Positions 9,795 to 19,437 of a stretch of 64,000 nt of DNA are shown piece by piece. Both the position numbers and the translations under genes were made by a program. The stretch's first letter is position 1. Every line of letters starts with the position of its first letter. A model generated the notes under the pieces. It was given only the letters and a program-made list of their open reading frames with translations. It was not told the origin of the DNA and did not search any database. Location of the stretch: contig CALIAZ010000002.1 of the NCBI GenBank assembly GCA_938045565.1, positions 124,001-188,000 of the forward strand, given 5' to 3'. Source of the stretch: an uncultured Atopobium sp. (lineage in GTDB: Bacteria > Actinomycetota > Coriobacteriia > Coriobacteriales > Atopobiaceae).

Positions 9795-9826
9795 AAAGCA
9801 GCTGAACGGTAGAGATTTACTGCTTT
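9795..9826 (-). terminator. Weak hairpin at the end of the zinc-ribbon gene
   Basis: A seven-base inverted repeat (AAAGCAG / CTGCTTT) with an 18-base loop overlaps the stop codon of the zinc-ribbon gene and is followed on the minus strand by an AT-rich run (AATTTCAAAAATC). The long loop and lack of a clean T tract make it a poor intrinsic terminator. Confidence 0.3.
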
Positions 9827-10938
9827 TGTGGCTTCCAATTCACGTAATTTTCATCAAAAAGTTTCTGGTATGAGCTGGAACCACTTGAGTCTCTGATGTT
9901 ATCGACTGGTGCCAAGATATTCTCTTTGTCCTGAGAAGGATTAGAAGAAGCTACAGAGCGCTTCCATCCCTCACTCAAAGCGTCAGAGCGATTACGGAGC
10001 CAGTTGCCAAGCTTAGTAAGATTTTCAATGGTCTGACGATAGTTTCCATTGGAGTCATCAAGGCTTGAAAGGTCAGAGATAACATTACTGATATCCAGCG
10101 ATAACTGCTCTGCTTCCTGCTGAGCATCAGCACGCTCTTGATCAGAGCCGGTAATGGCAAGCTGATCAAAGGTTTTCTCGTTATCATCAAGGCGCTTTGA
10201 GAGATCTCCCAGCTTCTGATAATCGCTATCAAGTGCATCAAAAACAGCATCTGAACTTGTATTTTGCTGAGTTGCACTAGTGTCTTGACCCGTTAGATGT
10301 GTAACAGGAGTGGTAGTAGGAGTAGATGAGACTGGAGCCTCAACCTTTGCACGATTATCGGTTGCCTGTGGGTCCCACGGGTGCGTAATGATAAAGATTG
10401 CAGCTACTACCAGCGTTGTGACAAGAAGCGCTGAGAGCAGAATAACGCGCGTGCGAGGGATTCCTTCTGCCTCAGGAAGGTTCTCTTTTGAAGGCTCGGA
10501 AGGAATTGCAGACTCAAAACGAGGAGCTGGCCTGCGACTTACCGAGGCAAACGCGCTGGTGGCGTCTGGGTCAGCGTTGTCGGCTGGCATTTGTTGCAAA
10601 ACAGTAGGATCAGCTGCAGCAGAAGATGATGCATTAGGGTCTGCGTCTGCGAGTGGATCGTGTTTCTCGCCAGGCGCTGGAGCGGCGTCAATCTCTGGGA
10701 GCGAGATGTTGCGCGTGGGTCTAATGGCTCGAGCAGGACGAGCAGCTGGCACCGCTTGTGGCAGAGGGAGGCCGCACTTGGGGCAGCTTTCTGCAGCAGC
10801 AGGCACCAAGGCGCCGCAATGAGGGCACCAGTGAGCTTGAGTGACAGGAATCCTTTGGGTCAAACTTAGATCAATCTGACAATGAGGGCAAGTTAAAGCC
10901 CCTTCATCGACCTCAGATCCACAGTTTGGACAACGCAT
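9817..10938 (-). CDS. Double zinc-ribbon membrane protein
   Basis: A 373-residue protein. The first 60 residues form two zinc ribbons (CPNCG...CPHC and CPHCG...CPKCG, eight cysteines in CxxC pairs). An Ala/Pro/Asp-rich linker follows, then one transmembrane segment (RVILLSALLVTTLVVAAIFII, about 165-186). The extracytoplasmic domain is helical and probably coiled-coil. Ribosome binding site GGAGGGTGT precedes the ATG. Proteins of this layout are common in Gram-positive bacteria and often uncharacterised; zinc binding is the only property I would claim. It sits 33 nt downstream of the P-type ATPase gene on the same strand. Confidence 0.8.
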   Translation of the reverse strand: MRCPNCGSEVDEGALTCPHCQIDLSLTQRIPVTQAHWCPHCGALVPAAAESCPKCGLPLPQAVPAARPARAIRPTRNISLPEIDAAPAPGEKHDPLADADPNASSSAAADPTVLQQMPADNADPDATSAFASVSRRPAPRFESAIPSEPSKENLPEAEGIPRTRVILLSALLVTTLVVAAIFIITHPWDPQATDNRAKVEAPVSSTPTTTPVTHLTGQDTSATQQNTSSDAVFDALDSDYQKLGDLSKRLDDNEKTFDQLAITGSDQERADAQQEAEQLSLDISNVISDLSSLDDSNGNYRQTIENLTKLGNWLRNRSDALSEGWKRSVASSNPSQDKENILAPVDNIRDSSGSSSYQKLFDENYVNWKPQKQ

Positions 10939-10971
10939 ACACCCTCCACAACTCTTTGCTTGTGCTTCAGT

Positions 10972-13416
10972 TTAATCGTTTATATCAGCAGAAGAGCTAT
11001 AAGTTGACTTTCCTCCCATTAATCTCACAACCAGGTCAAAGAATCGATCCTTTGTATAGTTGTGAATGTAACGCTCAGAAATTCTGTTGAAGATGATAAC
11101 GGAAATCACCAGACAAAGTGCCAAGTATGGCAAGATGCGTGGGGTGAGAGGCGCAATACGGAAGAAGTCCTGTGCCACCGTGCATCCACCAACAACAATG
11201 GCTATGCATACAACGAGAAGTGCAATGCGGAGCTTGGTAAGCGGCAAAGAGATTCTTCTCAGCAGCGCAAAACCAACTGTTGCGGTGGTGATAAGCGCCA
11301 TCGTAGATACCTGAGACAAGTTGAGCTTAAACAGATGACCTGCAGTCATAAGGAGCGCAAGCGTGATGGAAACCGCAATAGAAGCTGGCAGTGACTTACG
11401 CAAAATGTTGACCAAGAAGTTGCCCTTTACGCGGTCGTGATTTGGCTCAAGCGCCAACACAAACGATGGCAGGCCAACGGTTGCAAATGACAAAAGTGAC
11501 ATCTGAACAGGAATAAAAGGATAAGGTGGCGCAATGATGCAATAGAGCGCAAGCGCTGCAGTGTAAACCGTCTTAACAAGAATGAGCGCAGCAGAGCGCT
11601 GAAGGTTATTGATAGAGCGTCTACCTTCAGCAACAACTTCTGGCATGTGCGCAAAATCGTTGTCTGCCAGAACAATCTCTGCAACATTTCTAGCTGCTGC
11701 AGAACCTGAAGCAACAGAGATAGAGCAGTCCGATTGCCTCAGAGCCAAGATGTCGTTTACGCCGTCGCCAGTCATAGCAACGGTGTGGCCAAGATTCTGG
11801 AGTGCAATTACAAGCTCACGCTTCTGTTCTGGCGTAACGCGACCAAATACGTGGTACTTCTCGACAGCTGCAGCAATATCTGCTTCTGTGTGCAGCGTAG
11901 TTGCGTCTACCCAACCGTCGGCATGAGGGACTCCCGCGCGCTCAGCAATAGCAGAGACAGTACGAGGGTCGTCGCCCGAAATAACACGCAGATCAACGCC
12001 TTGCTCAAGGAAGTACGCAATGGTTTGTGGAGCGGTCTCTCTAATCTGGTCCCTGAGCACCACATAACCCAGGAGCTGAGGTGTTCCCTGCAATGCGTCG
12101 TTTTGATCAAAGCCGTCAACACGGCAGGCAACCAGCACGCGTTCAATGGATGCAAAGGCATCGGAGCCTGCAATTACATCTGCCGCCTCAGGACCAAGCA
12201 CAAACTGAGCTGCACCGATAACAAAAGCCTCTCCGTCCTCAGTCACACAGCCAGAGTACTTTCGCTTGGAAGAAAACGCCACAACGCGAGAAGGACGCTT
12301 GCTTTGAATCCCCTGCTTGGATGCATACGCAAGAATTGCTGTAGCCGTGTCGTTGGCATCGTCTTTATTTGCGCCGACAACGTTTACAGCCGCTTGCAGA
12401 GCACCCGCAGCCTCAGTAATTGGCTTAAACGAAGCATCCAGAACACGAGCAACTTCCATGTTTCCCGTGGTGATAGTACCTGTCTTGTCCAAACAAAGAG
12501 TATCTACGCGTGCCAGCGTTTCAATACAGTATTGCTGCTGAACCAAAACATTCTTCTGGCCAAGTCTAATAGTTGCAATAGCAAGCACCGAGCTGGTGAG
12601 AAGAACAAGTCCTTGAGGAATCATGCCAATAACTGCAGCAATCATCGAAAGAAGTGCTTCGTTTAAATCGGCATGGCCGATGAAATACGTACGGACAAAC
12701 AGGCCAATACCCAACGGAATCAGCGCAATGGAGCCTGCGCGGATGATCGACTTAATGGTGGTAAGAATCTCTGAGTTGATCTCTTTAACAAACTTTGCTT
12801 CTGCGTTAATACGTGCAGCGTAGCCTTCCTGGCCAACACGACAAACCTTACCAACAAGACTGCCTCTCTCGATAAAACTGCCCGAAAGAAGCTCATCTCC
12901 TGCGGTTTTTTGCACAGGCTCTGCCTCACCAGTAAGAAGGCTTTCGTCAACGCTTACGTGCTCTGACACAAGAATGCTGTCAGCAGGAATTTGATCGCCT
13001 GTCTTTAAGCGCACAAGATCGTCAATGACAAGCTCGTCAGGTTTGATGAAGGTATCTTTGCCATCACGAATGACACAAACACTCTGAGCCGTCATTAGAG
13101 ACAGTCGGTCAATCATACGTTTTGCACGAATCTCTTGCACAATGCCAATGACCAGGTTTGCAAGAACTACGCTCATGAAAAGCGCATTTCTGTACTGTCC
13201 TGTTACAACAACAAGGAGCGCCATCAAAACATTAACTATGTTAAAGAGCGTGAGGCTGTGCTCTGCAATAATCTGAGCAATAGATTTAGTTTTGACGTCT
13301 GTATTAGTGTTAACTTTACCTGCAGAAACTCTTTCTGCAACTTCTTTTGATGTCAGGCCTTCATACGTTTCTTCTAAACGCACTCTTGTCTTGCCTTCAG
13401 TACCCTGCAATGACAT
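10972..13416 (-). CDS. Cation-transporting P-type ATPase, CtpE-like
   Basis: An 814-residue P-type ATPase with the full domain set. The actuator motif is LLTGEAEPV (about 165). The phosphorylation site is CLDKTGTITTG, with the aspartate near residue 309. The HAD hinge is MTGDGVNDILAL (about 550). A C-terminal six-helix bundle begins near 580. The C-terminal pattern FPFIPVQMSLLSFATVGLPSF and the ALEPNHDR motif resemble actinobacterial CtpE, reported as a calcium transporter in mycobacteria. There is no N-terminal heavy-metal-binding CxxC domain, which argues against a copper or cadmium pump. The ion is therefore inferred to be Ca2+ or another hard cation. Start chosen at ATG after CTGGAG. Confidence 0.88.
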   Translation of the reverse strand: MSLQGTEGKTRVRLEETYEGLTSKEVAERVSAGKVNTNTDVKTKSIAQIIAEHSLTLFNIVNVLMALLVVVTGQYRNALFMSVVLANLVIGIVQEIRAKRMIDRLSLMTAQSVCVIRDGKDTFIKPDELVIDDLVRLKTGDQIPADSILVSEHVSVDESLLTGEAEPVQKTAGDELLSGSFIERGSLVGKVCRVGQEGYAARINAEAKFVKEINSEILTTIKSIIRAGSIALIPLGIGLFVRTYFIGHADLNEALLSMIAAVIGMIPQGLVLLTSSVLAIATIRLGQKNVLVQQQYCIETLARVDTLCLDKTGTITTGNMEVARVLDASFKPITEAAGALQAAVNVVGANKDDANDTATAILAYASKQGIQSKRPSRVVAFSSKRKYSGCVTEDGEAFVIGAAQFVLGPEAADVIAGSDAFASIERVLVACRVDGFDQNDALQGTPQLLGYVVLRDQIRETAPQTIAYFLEQGVDLRVISGDDPRTVSAIAERAGVPHADGWVDATTLHTEADIAAAVEKYHVFGRVTPEQKRELVIALQNLGHTVAMTGDGVNDILALRQSDCSISVASGSAAARNVAEIVLADNDFAHMPEVVAEGRRSINNLQRSAALILVKTVYTAALALYCIIAPPYPFIPVQMSLLSFATVGLPSFVLALEPNHDRVKGNFLVNILRKSLPASIAVSITLALLMTAGHLFKLNLSQVSTMALITTATVGFALLRRISLPLTKLRIALLVVCIAIVVGGCTVAQDFFRIAPLTPRILPYLALCLVISVIIFNRISERYIHNYTKDRFFDLVVRLMGGKSTYSSSADIND

Positions 13417-13456
13417 ATAAACAATCTCCAGTCAGTGATGGCCGGCTTTTTGCATG

Positions 13457-13533
13457 TGGTGACCCCGGTGGGTTTCGAACCCACGACCTTTTGCTCCGGA
13501 GGCAAACGCTCTAATCCACTGAGCTACGGAGTC
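13457..13533 (-). tRNA. tRNA-Arg (anticodon CCG)
   Basis: The minus strand folds into a complete cloverleaf. The acceptor stem is GACTCCG/CGGGGTC. The D arm is GCTC...GAGC. The anticodon stem is TTTGC/GCAAA with loop CTCCGGA, giving anticodon CCG (reads CGG). The T arm is GTGGG TTCGAAA CCCAC. The discriminator A and the CCA end are encoded (minus strand ACCA at 13460-13457). It is the only tRNA gene in the window. Confidence 0.97.
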
Positions 13534-13644
13534 ATGGTGCATAAGTATACCCCAGCCTACTTACTGCCTTTTGTAACGGTTTGCGTAATTTTCTTCTAGT
13601 ATTTTCCCATGCTAAAATGAAGCTAACCAGCAATTGAGGAGCTC

Positions 13645-14724
13645 ATGAATACTATTTCTGTTGACCTAACATCTGACTCATATCAAATCTATGTAGGACA
13701 TCACTTGCTTGCACAAGCCGGTAAGCTCATTCGCTCGCTCACATCAGGTTCAAAGATTCTTTTGGTCACTCATCCAGATTTGAACAAGCTCTATGGCGCA
13801 GAACTTCTCGCCTCGTTAGAGTCAGCTGGCTACTCTGTTACCACTGCCACAGTGTCCACAGGTGAGCACGCAAAATCATTTGAGTCGTATCAAAAGCTGG
13901 TAAGCATTCTTGCAGGACATCGTTTTACACGAGAAGACATTGTGGTTGGCCTTGGCGGTGGAGTTATCGGAGACCTTGCAGGATTCGTTGCGGCTACCTA
14001 CATGCGCGGTTGCGCGCTCGTACACATCCCTACCTCGCTTTTGGCCATGATTGACTCTTCAATTGGTGGAAAGACTGCCATTGACCTGCCTTTTGGCAAA
14101 AATCTTGTTGGTGCCTTCTATAACCCCAGGGCAGTTATTGTTGACCTTGAGCTGCTGAATTCTATCCCTGCGCCACTTTTACAGGATAGCTACGGAGAAC
14201 TTATTAAATACGGAGTACTTTCTGGACATGAGCTCTTCAATAAAATCTCTTTGGCGAGAAACCCCATGCAGGTCATCGATGTGTCGCGCAGACAAGAGCT
14301 CATTCGAGCGTGCATTGAAATAAAGAAATCAGTTGTTGAATCAGACTTCAAAGAAGCAGGATCAAGAAAACTGCTCAACCTGGGCCACACACTTGGCCAT
14401 GCTATTGAGACGCTTAGCAACTTTGAGCTTGGACACGGTTCCTGTGTTGCTGCTGGAACGGCCATGATGGCAAAAGCCTGCTTCAAACTTGGTCTTTGTT
14501 CTTATGAAGACGCAAAGAGCATCGCTGAGCTTACGCAGTCTTATGGGCTTCCTACCAGCACATCATTTGATGTAGAAGAGCTTTATTCTACGGCACTTCA
14601 TGACAAGAAAAGCCATGTGGATTCTATTGATGTGGCACTCATCTACGGTATTGGTGATGTACGCATAGAGCGCAAGTCATTTACAGAGCTTAAACAACTT
14701 ATTGAGTCGGCAAAAGAAGATTAA
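13645..14724 (+). CDS. aroB: 3-dehydroquinate synthase
   Basis: A 359-residue enzyme of the second shikimate-pathway step, converting DAHP to 3-dehydroquinate with NAD+ and a metal ion. The glycine-rich NAD motif GLGGGVIGDLAGFVAATYMRG-type segment is at about 99-118, and the metal-binding histidines are seen in NLGHTLGHAIE (about 247) and LGHG (about 263). The ATG follows TTGAGGAG. Its stop overlaps the stop of the oppositely oriented aldolase gene by three bases. The rest of the pathway lies 0.7 kb further on the same strand. Confidence 0.96.
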   Translation: MNTISVDLTSDSYQIYVGHHLLAQAGKLIRSLTSGSKILLVTHPDLNKLYGAELLASLESAGYSVTTATVSTGEHAKSFESYQKLVSILAGHRFTREDIVVGLGGGVIGDLAGFVAATYMRGCALVHIPTSLLAMIDSSIGGKTAIDLPFGKNLVGAFYNPRAVIVDLELLNSIPAPLLQDSYGELIKYGVLSGHELFNKISLARNPMQVIDVSRRQELIRACIEIKKSVVESDFKEAGSRKLLNLGHTLGHAIETLSNFELGHGSCVAAGTAMMAKACFKLGLCSYEDAKSIAELTQSYGLPTSTSFDVEELYSTALHDKKSHVDSIDVALIYGIGDVRIERKSFTELKQLIESAKED

Positions 14725-15347
14725 CGCCCTAAACGCTCTAGCTCTTCTGCAAGCTTGCGTACTGACTGTTTTAGGGCAGTCTTATCTTCAGCTAAGATGT
14801 CATTTTTGTTGAAGATACCATTTGCAGTTCCCACATAGGCATATCCACCAGCAAATACTTCAGCAACATTGTCTGTTGTAACGCCACCAACAGCCATAAG
14901 AGGCAAGTTTCCTAGAGGCTCACATACCTTCTTAGCATACCCATAGCCAACCTCATTTGCTGGGAATACTTTGACAATGTCAGCACCAAGGGCAAATGCA
15001 TGAGCAATCTCTGTTGGCGTAAACGCTCCCGGAACACTCAAGATCTCATGCTCTTTGCAGTAGTCAAACATCTCTTCAGAGAGCAGTGTTGGAGCTAAAA
15101 CAAATGTAGCACCAGCTTTACGGACAATGTGTAACTCTTCAAGAGTAAGCACTGTACCGGCGCCAATATTGATATCAGAGCCATATTCACTTGATAGTTT
15201 CTGAATCAACACAGCAGCTTCTGGCGTATTCATAGTTACTTCAACGTTATGTACAGGAGAATCAACAAGAACCTCAACTACAGCTTTAACCTGATTGTAT
15301 GTATAACCACGTAAAACCTGAGTTACGGCACTAAAAGGCTTATTCAC
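14721..15347 (-). CDS. eda: KDPG/KHG aldolase (Eda family)
   Basis: A 208-residue class I aldolase that cleaves 2-keto-3-deoxy-6-phosphogluconate or 4-hydroxy-2-oxoglutarate. Family marks are the EVTMNTPEA segment with the catalytic glutamate (about residue 37), GAGTVLT (about 60), and the Schiff-base lysine in DIVKVFPANE (about 129), followed by AVGGVTTDN. The start is GTG at 15347, supported by AAGGAGG six bases upstream. It converges on aroB with overlapping stop codons and is the only minus-strand gene between aroB and fthC, so it is independently transcribed. No other Entner-Doudoroff or hexuronate gene is in the window. Confidence 0.92.
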   Translation of the reverse strand: MNKPFSAVTQVLRGYTYNQVKAVVEVLVDSPVHNVEVTMNTPEAAVLIQKLSSEYGSDINIGAGTVLTLEELHIVRKAGATFVLAPTLLSEEMFDYCKEHEILSVPGAFTPTEIAHAFALGADIVKVFPANEVGYGYAKKVCEPLGNLPLMAVGGVTTDNVAEVFAGGYAYVGTANGIFNKNDILAEDKTALKQSVRKLAEELERLGR

Positions 15348-15448
15348 TTGCTTCCTCCTTTAATCTTCAAACATTTTAACCATATCCTTCTCTCACGCTC
15401 AACTGCGGTATTCTTACATCAAAGAATTAGATACGGAGCGTACACAGT

Positions 15449-16729
15449 ATGGATGTTTCAATAACACCTCATGATTTATTTGGAACGGTAGAGGCAATCC
15501 CGTCCAAATCATGCGCTCATCGGGCGCTCATCTGTGCTTCATTTGCGAACGGTACTACAAACATTACCTGTCCTTACATCTCAGAGGACATTCAAGTAAC
15601 CGTTGATTGTCTTAAAGCTTTAGGCACAACTATCGCTAGGACTAAACAGGGATTTAGGGTTGTCCCTGCAAAAGAGCAAAATCGCCCTCAAAGCGTGCAG
15701 CTTAACTGTAAAGAATCTGGCACCACGCTCAGGTTTTTACTCCCCCTTCTGGGCGCGCTGAACATAAACGCCACAATTTCTGCAGAAGAAAGACTCTTCT
15801 CACGACCTCTTGATCCATTTATTTCAGAGCTTTCTGCTCATGGCATGTCTTTTACCTGGTTGGACGAGAAGTTCCTTGAGGTTTCAGGTCAGCTTACGAG
15901 TGGTTCGTTTGAGCTACCAGGAGATATTTCTTCTCAATTTATATCTGGGCTTTTGCTGTCTTTACCTTTGTTGAGCAACTCTTCAACTATTCAAATTACA
16001 GGACCTATCCAGTCAAAAGACTATTTGGCTATAACCAAACAAGTCATGCAAGATTTTGGCGTTACCGCCACGTTTGATGCCTCGAGAACCACCTATACCA
16101 TTGAACCGCAACACTATGTCTGTCCAGGCGTTTATTCAATTGAGGGAGATTGGTCAAACGCCGCTCCGTGGCTTGCCGCAGGAGCCATTGATCAAGGTAT
16201 AGAGGTCACAGGACTCTCTATGCAAAGCGTCCAGGGAGACAGGGCTATTTTGGCCGCGTTATCGCTTGTGGGCGCACGTGTTTCTCGCCAGCAAAAAGGC
16301 GCAGCCTGTATGATGGATCACCTGCGTCCGTTTACTATTTCTGTCTCCGAAGTGTGTGACCTTGCTCCAGTACTTGCTGCGCTATCTGCGTTTATTCCTG
16401 GAACTAGCAAGCTCACAAACATTCAGCGCCTGCGCCTCAAAGAGTCCGATCGTGTCCAAAGCATCTGCAGCACACTTAGGGCATTTGATGTGACCGTTGA
16501 GCTCTCTGAAGATCAAACGGAGCTTATTATCACGGGAGGAAAACAGCCCATCAGCTGCGTTGTGGACTCATGCAATGATCATCGTATTGTAATGATGGCA
16601 ACTATCTTAGCTTCATATGCAACAGGTCCTGTTGTCATCACCCGCGCCGAGGCAATCAATAAGTCGTATCCGCTTTTCTTTGACCACTTTAAGCAGCTCT
16701 GTGGCGTCTGCCACAGTATGGAGTCATAA
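15449..16729 (+). CDS. aroA: 3-phosphoshikimate 1-carboxyvinyltransferase (EPSP synthase)
   Basis: A 426-residue enzyme transferring enolpyruvate from PEP to shikimate-3-phosphate. Visible family features are the N-terminal PSKSCAHRALI substrate-binding lysine segment (about 18-28), CKESGTTLRFLLPLLG (about 90-105), GDISSQFISGLLLSLPLL and the late RLRLKESDRV arginine/lysine motif (about 330). The lineage of the sequence is clearly diverged from the proteobacterial type I enzymes. It is followed with no gap by aroC. Confidence 0.95.
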   Translation: MDVSITPHDLFGTVEAIPSKSCAHRALICASFANGTTNITCPYISEDIQVTVDCLKALGTTIARTKQGFRVVPAKEQNRPQSVQLNCKESGTTLRFLLPLLGALNINATISAEERLFSRPLDPFISELSAHGMSFTWLDEKFLEVSGQLTSGSFELPGDISSQFISGLLLSLPLLSNSSTIQITGPIQSKDYLAITKQVMQDFGVTATFDASRTTYTIEPQHYVCPGVYSIEGDWSNAAPWLAAGAIDQGIEVTGLSMQSVQGDRAILAALSLVGARVSRQQKGAACMMDHLRPFTISVSEVCDLAPVLAALSAFIPGTSKLTNIQRLRLKESDRVQSICSTLRAFDVTVELSEDQTELIITGGKQPISCVVDSCNDHRIVMMATILASYATGPVVITRAEAINKSYPLFFDHFKQLCGVCHSMES

Positions 16730-17872
16730 ATGATGACCTCAACTTTTGGGACAACAGTAAAAGTATCTATTTTTGGCGAGTCTCATGCTCCAAAAATCGG
16801 CTGCACCATTGAAGGTTTACCTGCTGGTTTTACCGTTGATTTTGCAGCTCTCAAGACATTTCTTCAAAGAAGATCTCCGTCGCATCCATGGGATACTCCG
16901 CGCAAAGAGACTGACAATCCACAGTTTATCTCTGGAATTTCAGCAGAGGGCATTATAGATGGCTCCCCGCTCACGGTGGAGCTGCCTAACACTAACGTTC
17001 GGCCACAAGATTACGCAGCTACAAAGCTTGTTCCACGACCAGGACATGCCGATTTTTCTGCCTGGGCAAAATGGGGAGACTCCTATAAACAAACGGGTGG
17101 AGGACATTTTTCCGCTCGCTTAACGGCCCCTCTTTGTATTGCGGGAGGCATAGCGCTCCAGATTTTACGTGCTCAGGGCATCTCCATTGCGGCTCATGTG
17201 TTCAAAATAAAGAACATCAACGATACTCCCCTTGAGCTTGTAGACAACTCACTTGAGGCCAACAAGCAGCTTGCTCGCCAAATAGATCAGCTGCTACAAG
17301 CTAACCCTCAAGCACTTCCCTTCCTCGATGCTCAAGCTGGCGAGAAAACCCGCACGCTCCTTACACAACTGCGCTTAGAGAAAAATACTGTTGGCGGTAT
17401 CATAGAATGTGCGGCAATAGGCGTACCTGCAGGTATAGGATGTCCTCATTTCCATGGGCTTGAAAATACCATCTCTGCCGCAGTCTTTGGTATTCCCGCT
17501 GTTAAAGCCATAGAATTTGGCAGCGGTATGGATGTTGCCAATTTACTTGGCTCCGAAAACAATGATGCTTACGAAGTGCGTAACGACTCCGTTGTACCAA
17601 CCACCAATCATGCGGGAGGAATTCTGGGTGGAATCTCAACAGGAGCTCCTATCTGGTTTAGGTGTGCATTAAAACCTATCTCGAGCTTTGGACTTTCTCA
17701 ACATTCAGTTAACCTTCAAACTATGGAACCAGAGCAGCTTGTGGTTCAAGGAAGACATGATGTAACTGCAGTTTTGCGTGCGGTTCCCTGCGTTGAAAGC
17801 GCATTTGCACTAGCTCTTCTCGATACTTTGTATTCCTGGCCCTCTGAGCAGAACGGATATCACAATGACTAA
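16730..17872 (+). CDS. aroC: Chorismate synthase
   Basis: A 380-residue FMN-dependent enzyme making chorismate from EPSP. It has the N-terminal FGESHAPKIGCTIEGLPAG signature (about 14-32), the RPGHADFSAWAKWG region, GGGHFSARLTAP and a C-terminal RHDVTAVLRAVP motif (the family RHDPC region with a V-T replacement). The start ATG directly follows the aroA stop, with GGAG inside the aroA end. Its own stop overlaps the chorismate mutase start by eight bases, so translation is coupled. Confidence 0.95.
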   Translation: MMTSTFGTTVKVSIFGESHAPKIGCTIEGLPAGFTVDFAALKTFLQRRSPSHPWDTPRKETDNPQFISGISAEGIIDGSPLTVELPNTNVRPQDYAATKLVPRPGHADFSAWAKWGDSYKQTGGGHFSARLTAPLCIAGGIALQILRAQGISIAAHVFKIKNINDTPLELVDNSLEANKQLARQIDQLLQANPQALPFLDAQAGEKTRTLLTQLRLEKNTVGGIIECAAIGVPAGIGCPHFHGLENTISAAVFGIPAVKAIEFGSGMDVANLLGSENNDAYEVRNDSVVPTTNHAGGILGGISTGAPIWFRCALKPISSFGLSQHSVNLQTMEPEQLVVQGRHDVTAVLRAVPCVESAFALALLDTLYSWPSEQNGYHND

Positions 17873-18137
17873 TCAGTTAGAGACGCTTCGCCAGGAAATA
17901 GATTCGATTGATGCACAGATCTTTGCCCTCTTTAAGCAAAGACTTACAGTTGCCAAACAGATTGGCACTTATAAGAAGGAGCACGGGCTCTCTGTTCTAG
18001 ATTCCTCACGAGAAGATGTCAAAAAAGACCAGGTTAAAACCTCTGTTTCTCCAGAACTTGAACCGTATGCTTTAGAGTTACTTGAGGTTTTGATGAACGC
18101 TGCAAAAGCAGTTCAGGAGTCATCTCATGAGCTCTAA
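17865..18137 (+). CDS. Chorismate mutase (AroQ-fold, monofunctional)
   Basis: A 90-residue helical protein. The pattern LETLRQEIDSIDAQIFALFK followed by QRLTVAKQIGTYKKEHG matches the first helix and arginine/lysine ligands of AroQ-class chorismate mutases, which convert chorismate to prephenate. It has no fused dehydratase, dehydrogenase or DAHP synthase domain. It overlaps aroC by 8 nt and aroE-aroK by 11 nt, so the operon leads directly into phenylalanine/tyrosine synthesis. Confidence 0.9.
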   Translation: MTNQLETLRQEIDSIDAQIFALFKQRLTVAKQIGTYKKEHGLSVLDSSREDVKKDQVKTSVSPELEPYALELLEVLMNAAKAVQESSHEL

Positions 18138-19437
18138 AACTGAGCAACAAACCTCAAGTAGCCCTACAGCTCCTCTTGCTCCTTTTGGGCTTATTGGCGA
18201 GAAACTCTCTCATAGCTGGTCGGCAGAAATTCATAAAAAGTTGGGGTCATTTCCCTACCAGCTTCATGAGCTTTCCGCTTTGGAGCTAAAGGACTTTCTT
18301 AAAGGCCAACCTTGGCGTGGTTTGAACGTTACCATCCCTTACAAAAAGAATGCCTACGCTCTTGCGGACTCAGTTTCTGAGGATGCTCAAGCTATAGGAG
18401 CAGCAAATACACTGATAAAAGAAGCGAATGGACACATAGCAGCAGACAACACAGATGTGTATGGCTTTGAGTATCTGGTTAAAAGCCTCAAGGTCAACTT
18501 GAGCCACAAGAAAGTAATTGTTTTGGGAGCATTTGGTGGTGCTGGCCAGGCAGTTTGCTATGCGCTTAAAAAAGGCGGCGCGTATGTTGTGGGAGTCTCC
18601 AGAAACCCTCACGTAAGTTCAACATACGTTGACTGCACAATTTCCTACGACCAGCTTAAACTCCACTATGACGCTGATCTTCTCGTCAATGCAACGCCAG
18701 TAGGAATGTCTCCTCACGCTGGCGTCTCCCCTCTTACCAAAGAGGAGCTAGCTTCATTTACTTCCCTGCAATGCGTGATTGATCTTATCTATAATCCGCT
18801 ACGCTCTCAGCTTCTTTTAGATGCAGAAAGCCTCGGAATACTCAATGCAAATGGCTTAAAAATGCTGGTGGCTCAAGCGGCTAAGGCCAGCTCACTCTTT
18901 TTAAGCCAAGAAGCATCAGACTCTCAGATAGAAAATATCTCGCGTGAGCTCCATGCCTCAAAAGAAAACATTGTGCTTATTGGCATGCCAGGAGTTGGAA
19001 AGACTTCTACGGGAGAAGCTCTAGCAAAACTCCTTAATCGCTCCTGGATAGACACAGATCTTCTCATCAAACAGAAAGCTCATTGTGACGCGTCAACCTA
19101 TCTACAAACACACGGAGAAAAAGCTTTTAGACGTCTAGAGCATGAGGTAATACAAGAGATTTCTAGCATGAGCGGTGCAGTAATCTCTTGCGGAGGTGGC
19201 GTAGTTGTCACCCCTTCAAACTACCAGCTCCTCCGTCAAAATGGAAAGCTAGTCTATCTGACCCGTCCCCTTGAGCAATTGGCTATTGCAGGAAGACCTC
19301 TCTCACAAAGTGTTGGCATACAAGAGCTTGCTGCAGAGCGGTTGCCTCTCTATGAAGCATGGGCAGATATAACTTTTTCTTGTCTTGGTAGTCCGGACGC
19401 AAATGCCAAAGGTCTTCTCGCCACAGCATTTAAATAA
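18127..19437 (+). CDS. aroE-aroK: Fused shikimate dehydrogenase - shikimate kinase
   Basis: A 436-residue bifunctional protein. Residues about 14-275 are an AroE domain: LIGEKLSHSWSAEIHKKLG with the shikimate-binding serines, LNVTIPYK with the catalytic lysine, and GAANTLIKE, then a Rossmann NADP motif LGAFGGAGQA. Residues about 278-436 are a shikimate kinase: P-loop GMPGVGKTSTG, DTDLLI, SCGGGVV and the lid segment TRPLEQLAIAGRPL. The join is clean and in frame, with no stop or frameshift. Fusing consecutive steps of one pathway is known in a few lineages but is not the usual bacterial arrangement. Ribosome binding site AGGAG lies inside the chorismate mutase gene. Confidence 0.95.
   Translation: MSSKTEQQTSSSPTAPLAPFGLIGEKLSHSWSAEIHKKLGSFPYQLHELSALELKDFLKGQPWRGLNVTIPYKKNAYALADSVSEDAQAIGAANTLIKEANGHIAADNTDVYGFEYLVKSLKVNLSHKKVIVLGAFGGAGQAVCYALKKGGAYVVGVSRNPHVSSTYVDCTISYDQLKLHYDADLLVNATPVGMSPHAGVSPLTKEELASFTSLQCVIDLIYNPLRSQLLLDAESLGILNANGLKMLVAQAAKASSLFLSQEASDSQIENISRELHASKENIVLIGMPGVGKTSTGEALAKLLNRSWIDTDLLIKQKAHCDASTYLQTHGEKAFRRLEHEVIQEISSMSGAVISCGGGVVVTPSNYQLLRQNGKLVYLTRPLEQLAIAGRPLSQSVGIQELAAERLPLYEAWADITFSCLGSPDANAKGLLATAFK

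Noticed and set aside
11734..12666. 310-residue open frame opposite the P-type ATPase
   Set aside because: Antisense shadow; many cysteines and serines typical of reversed codons, no family pattern.
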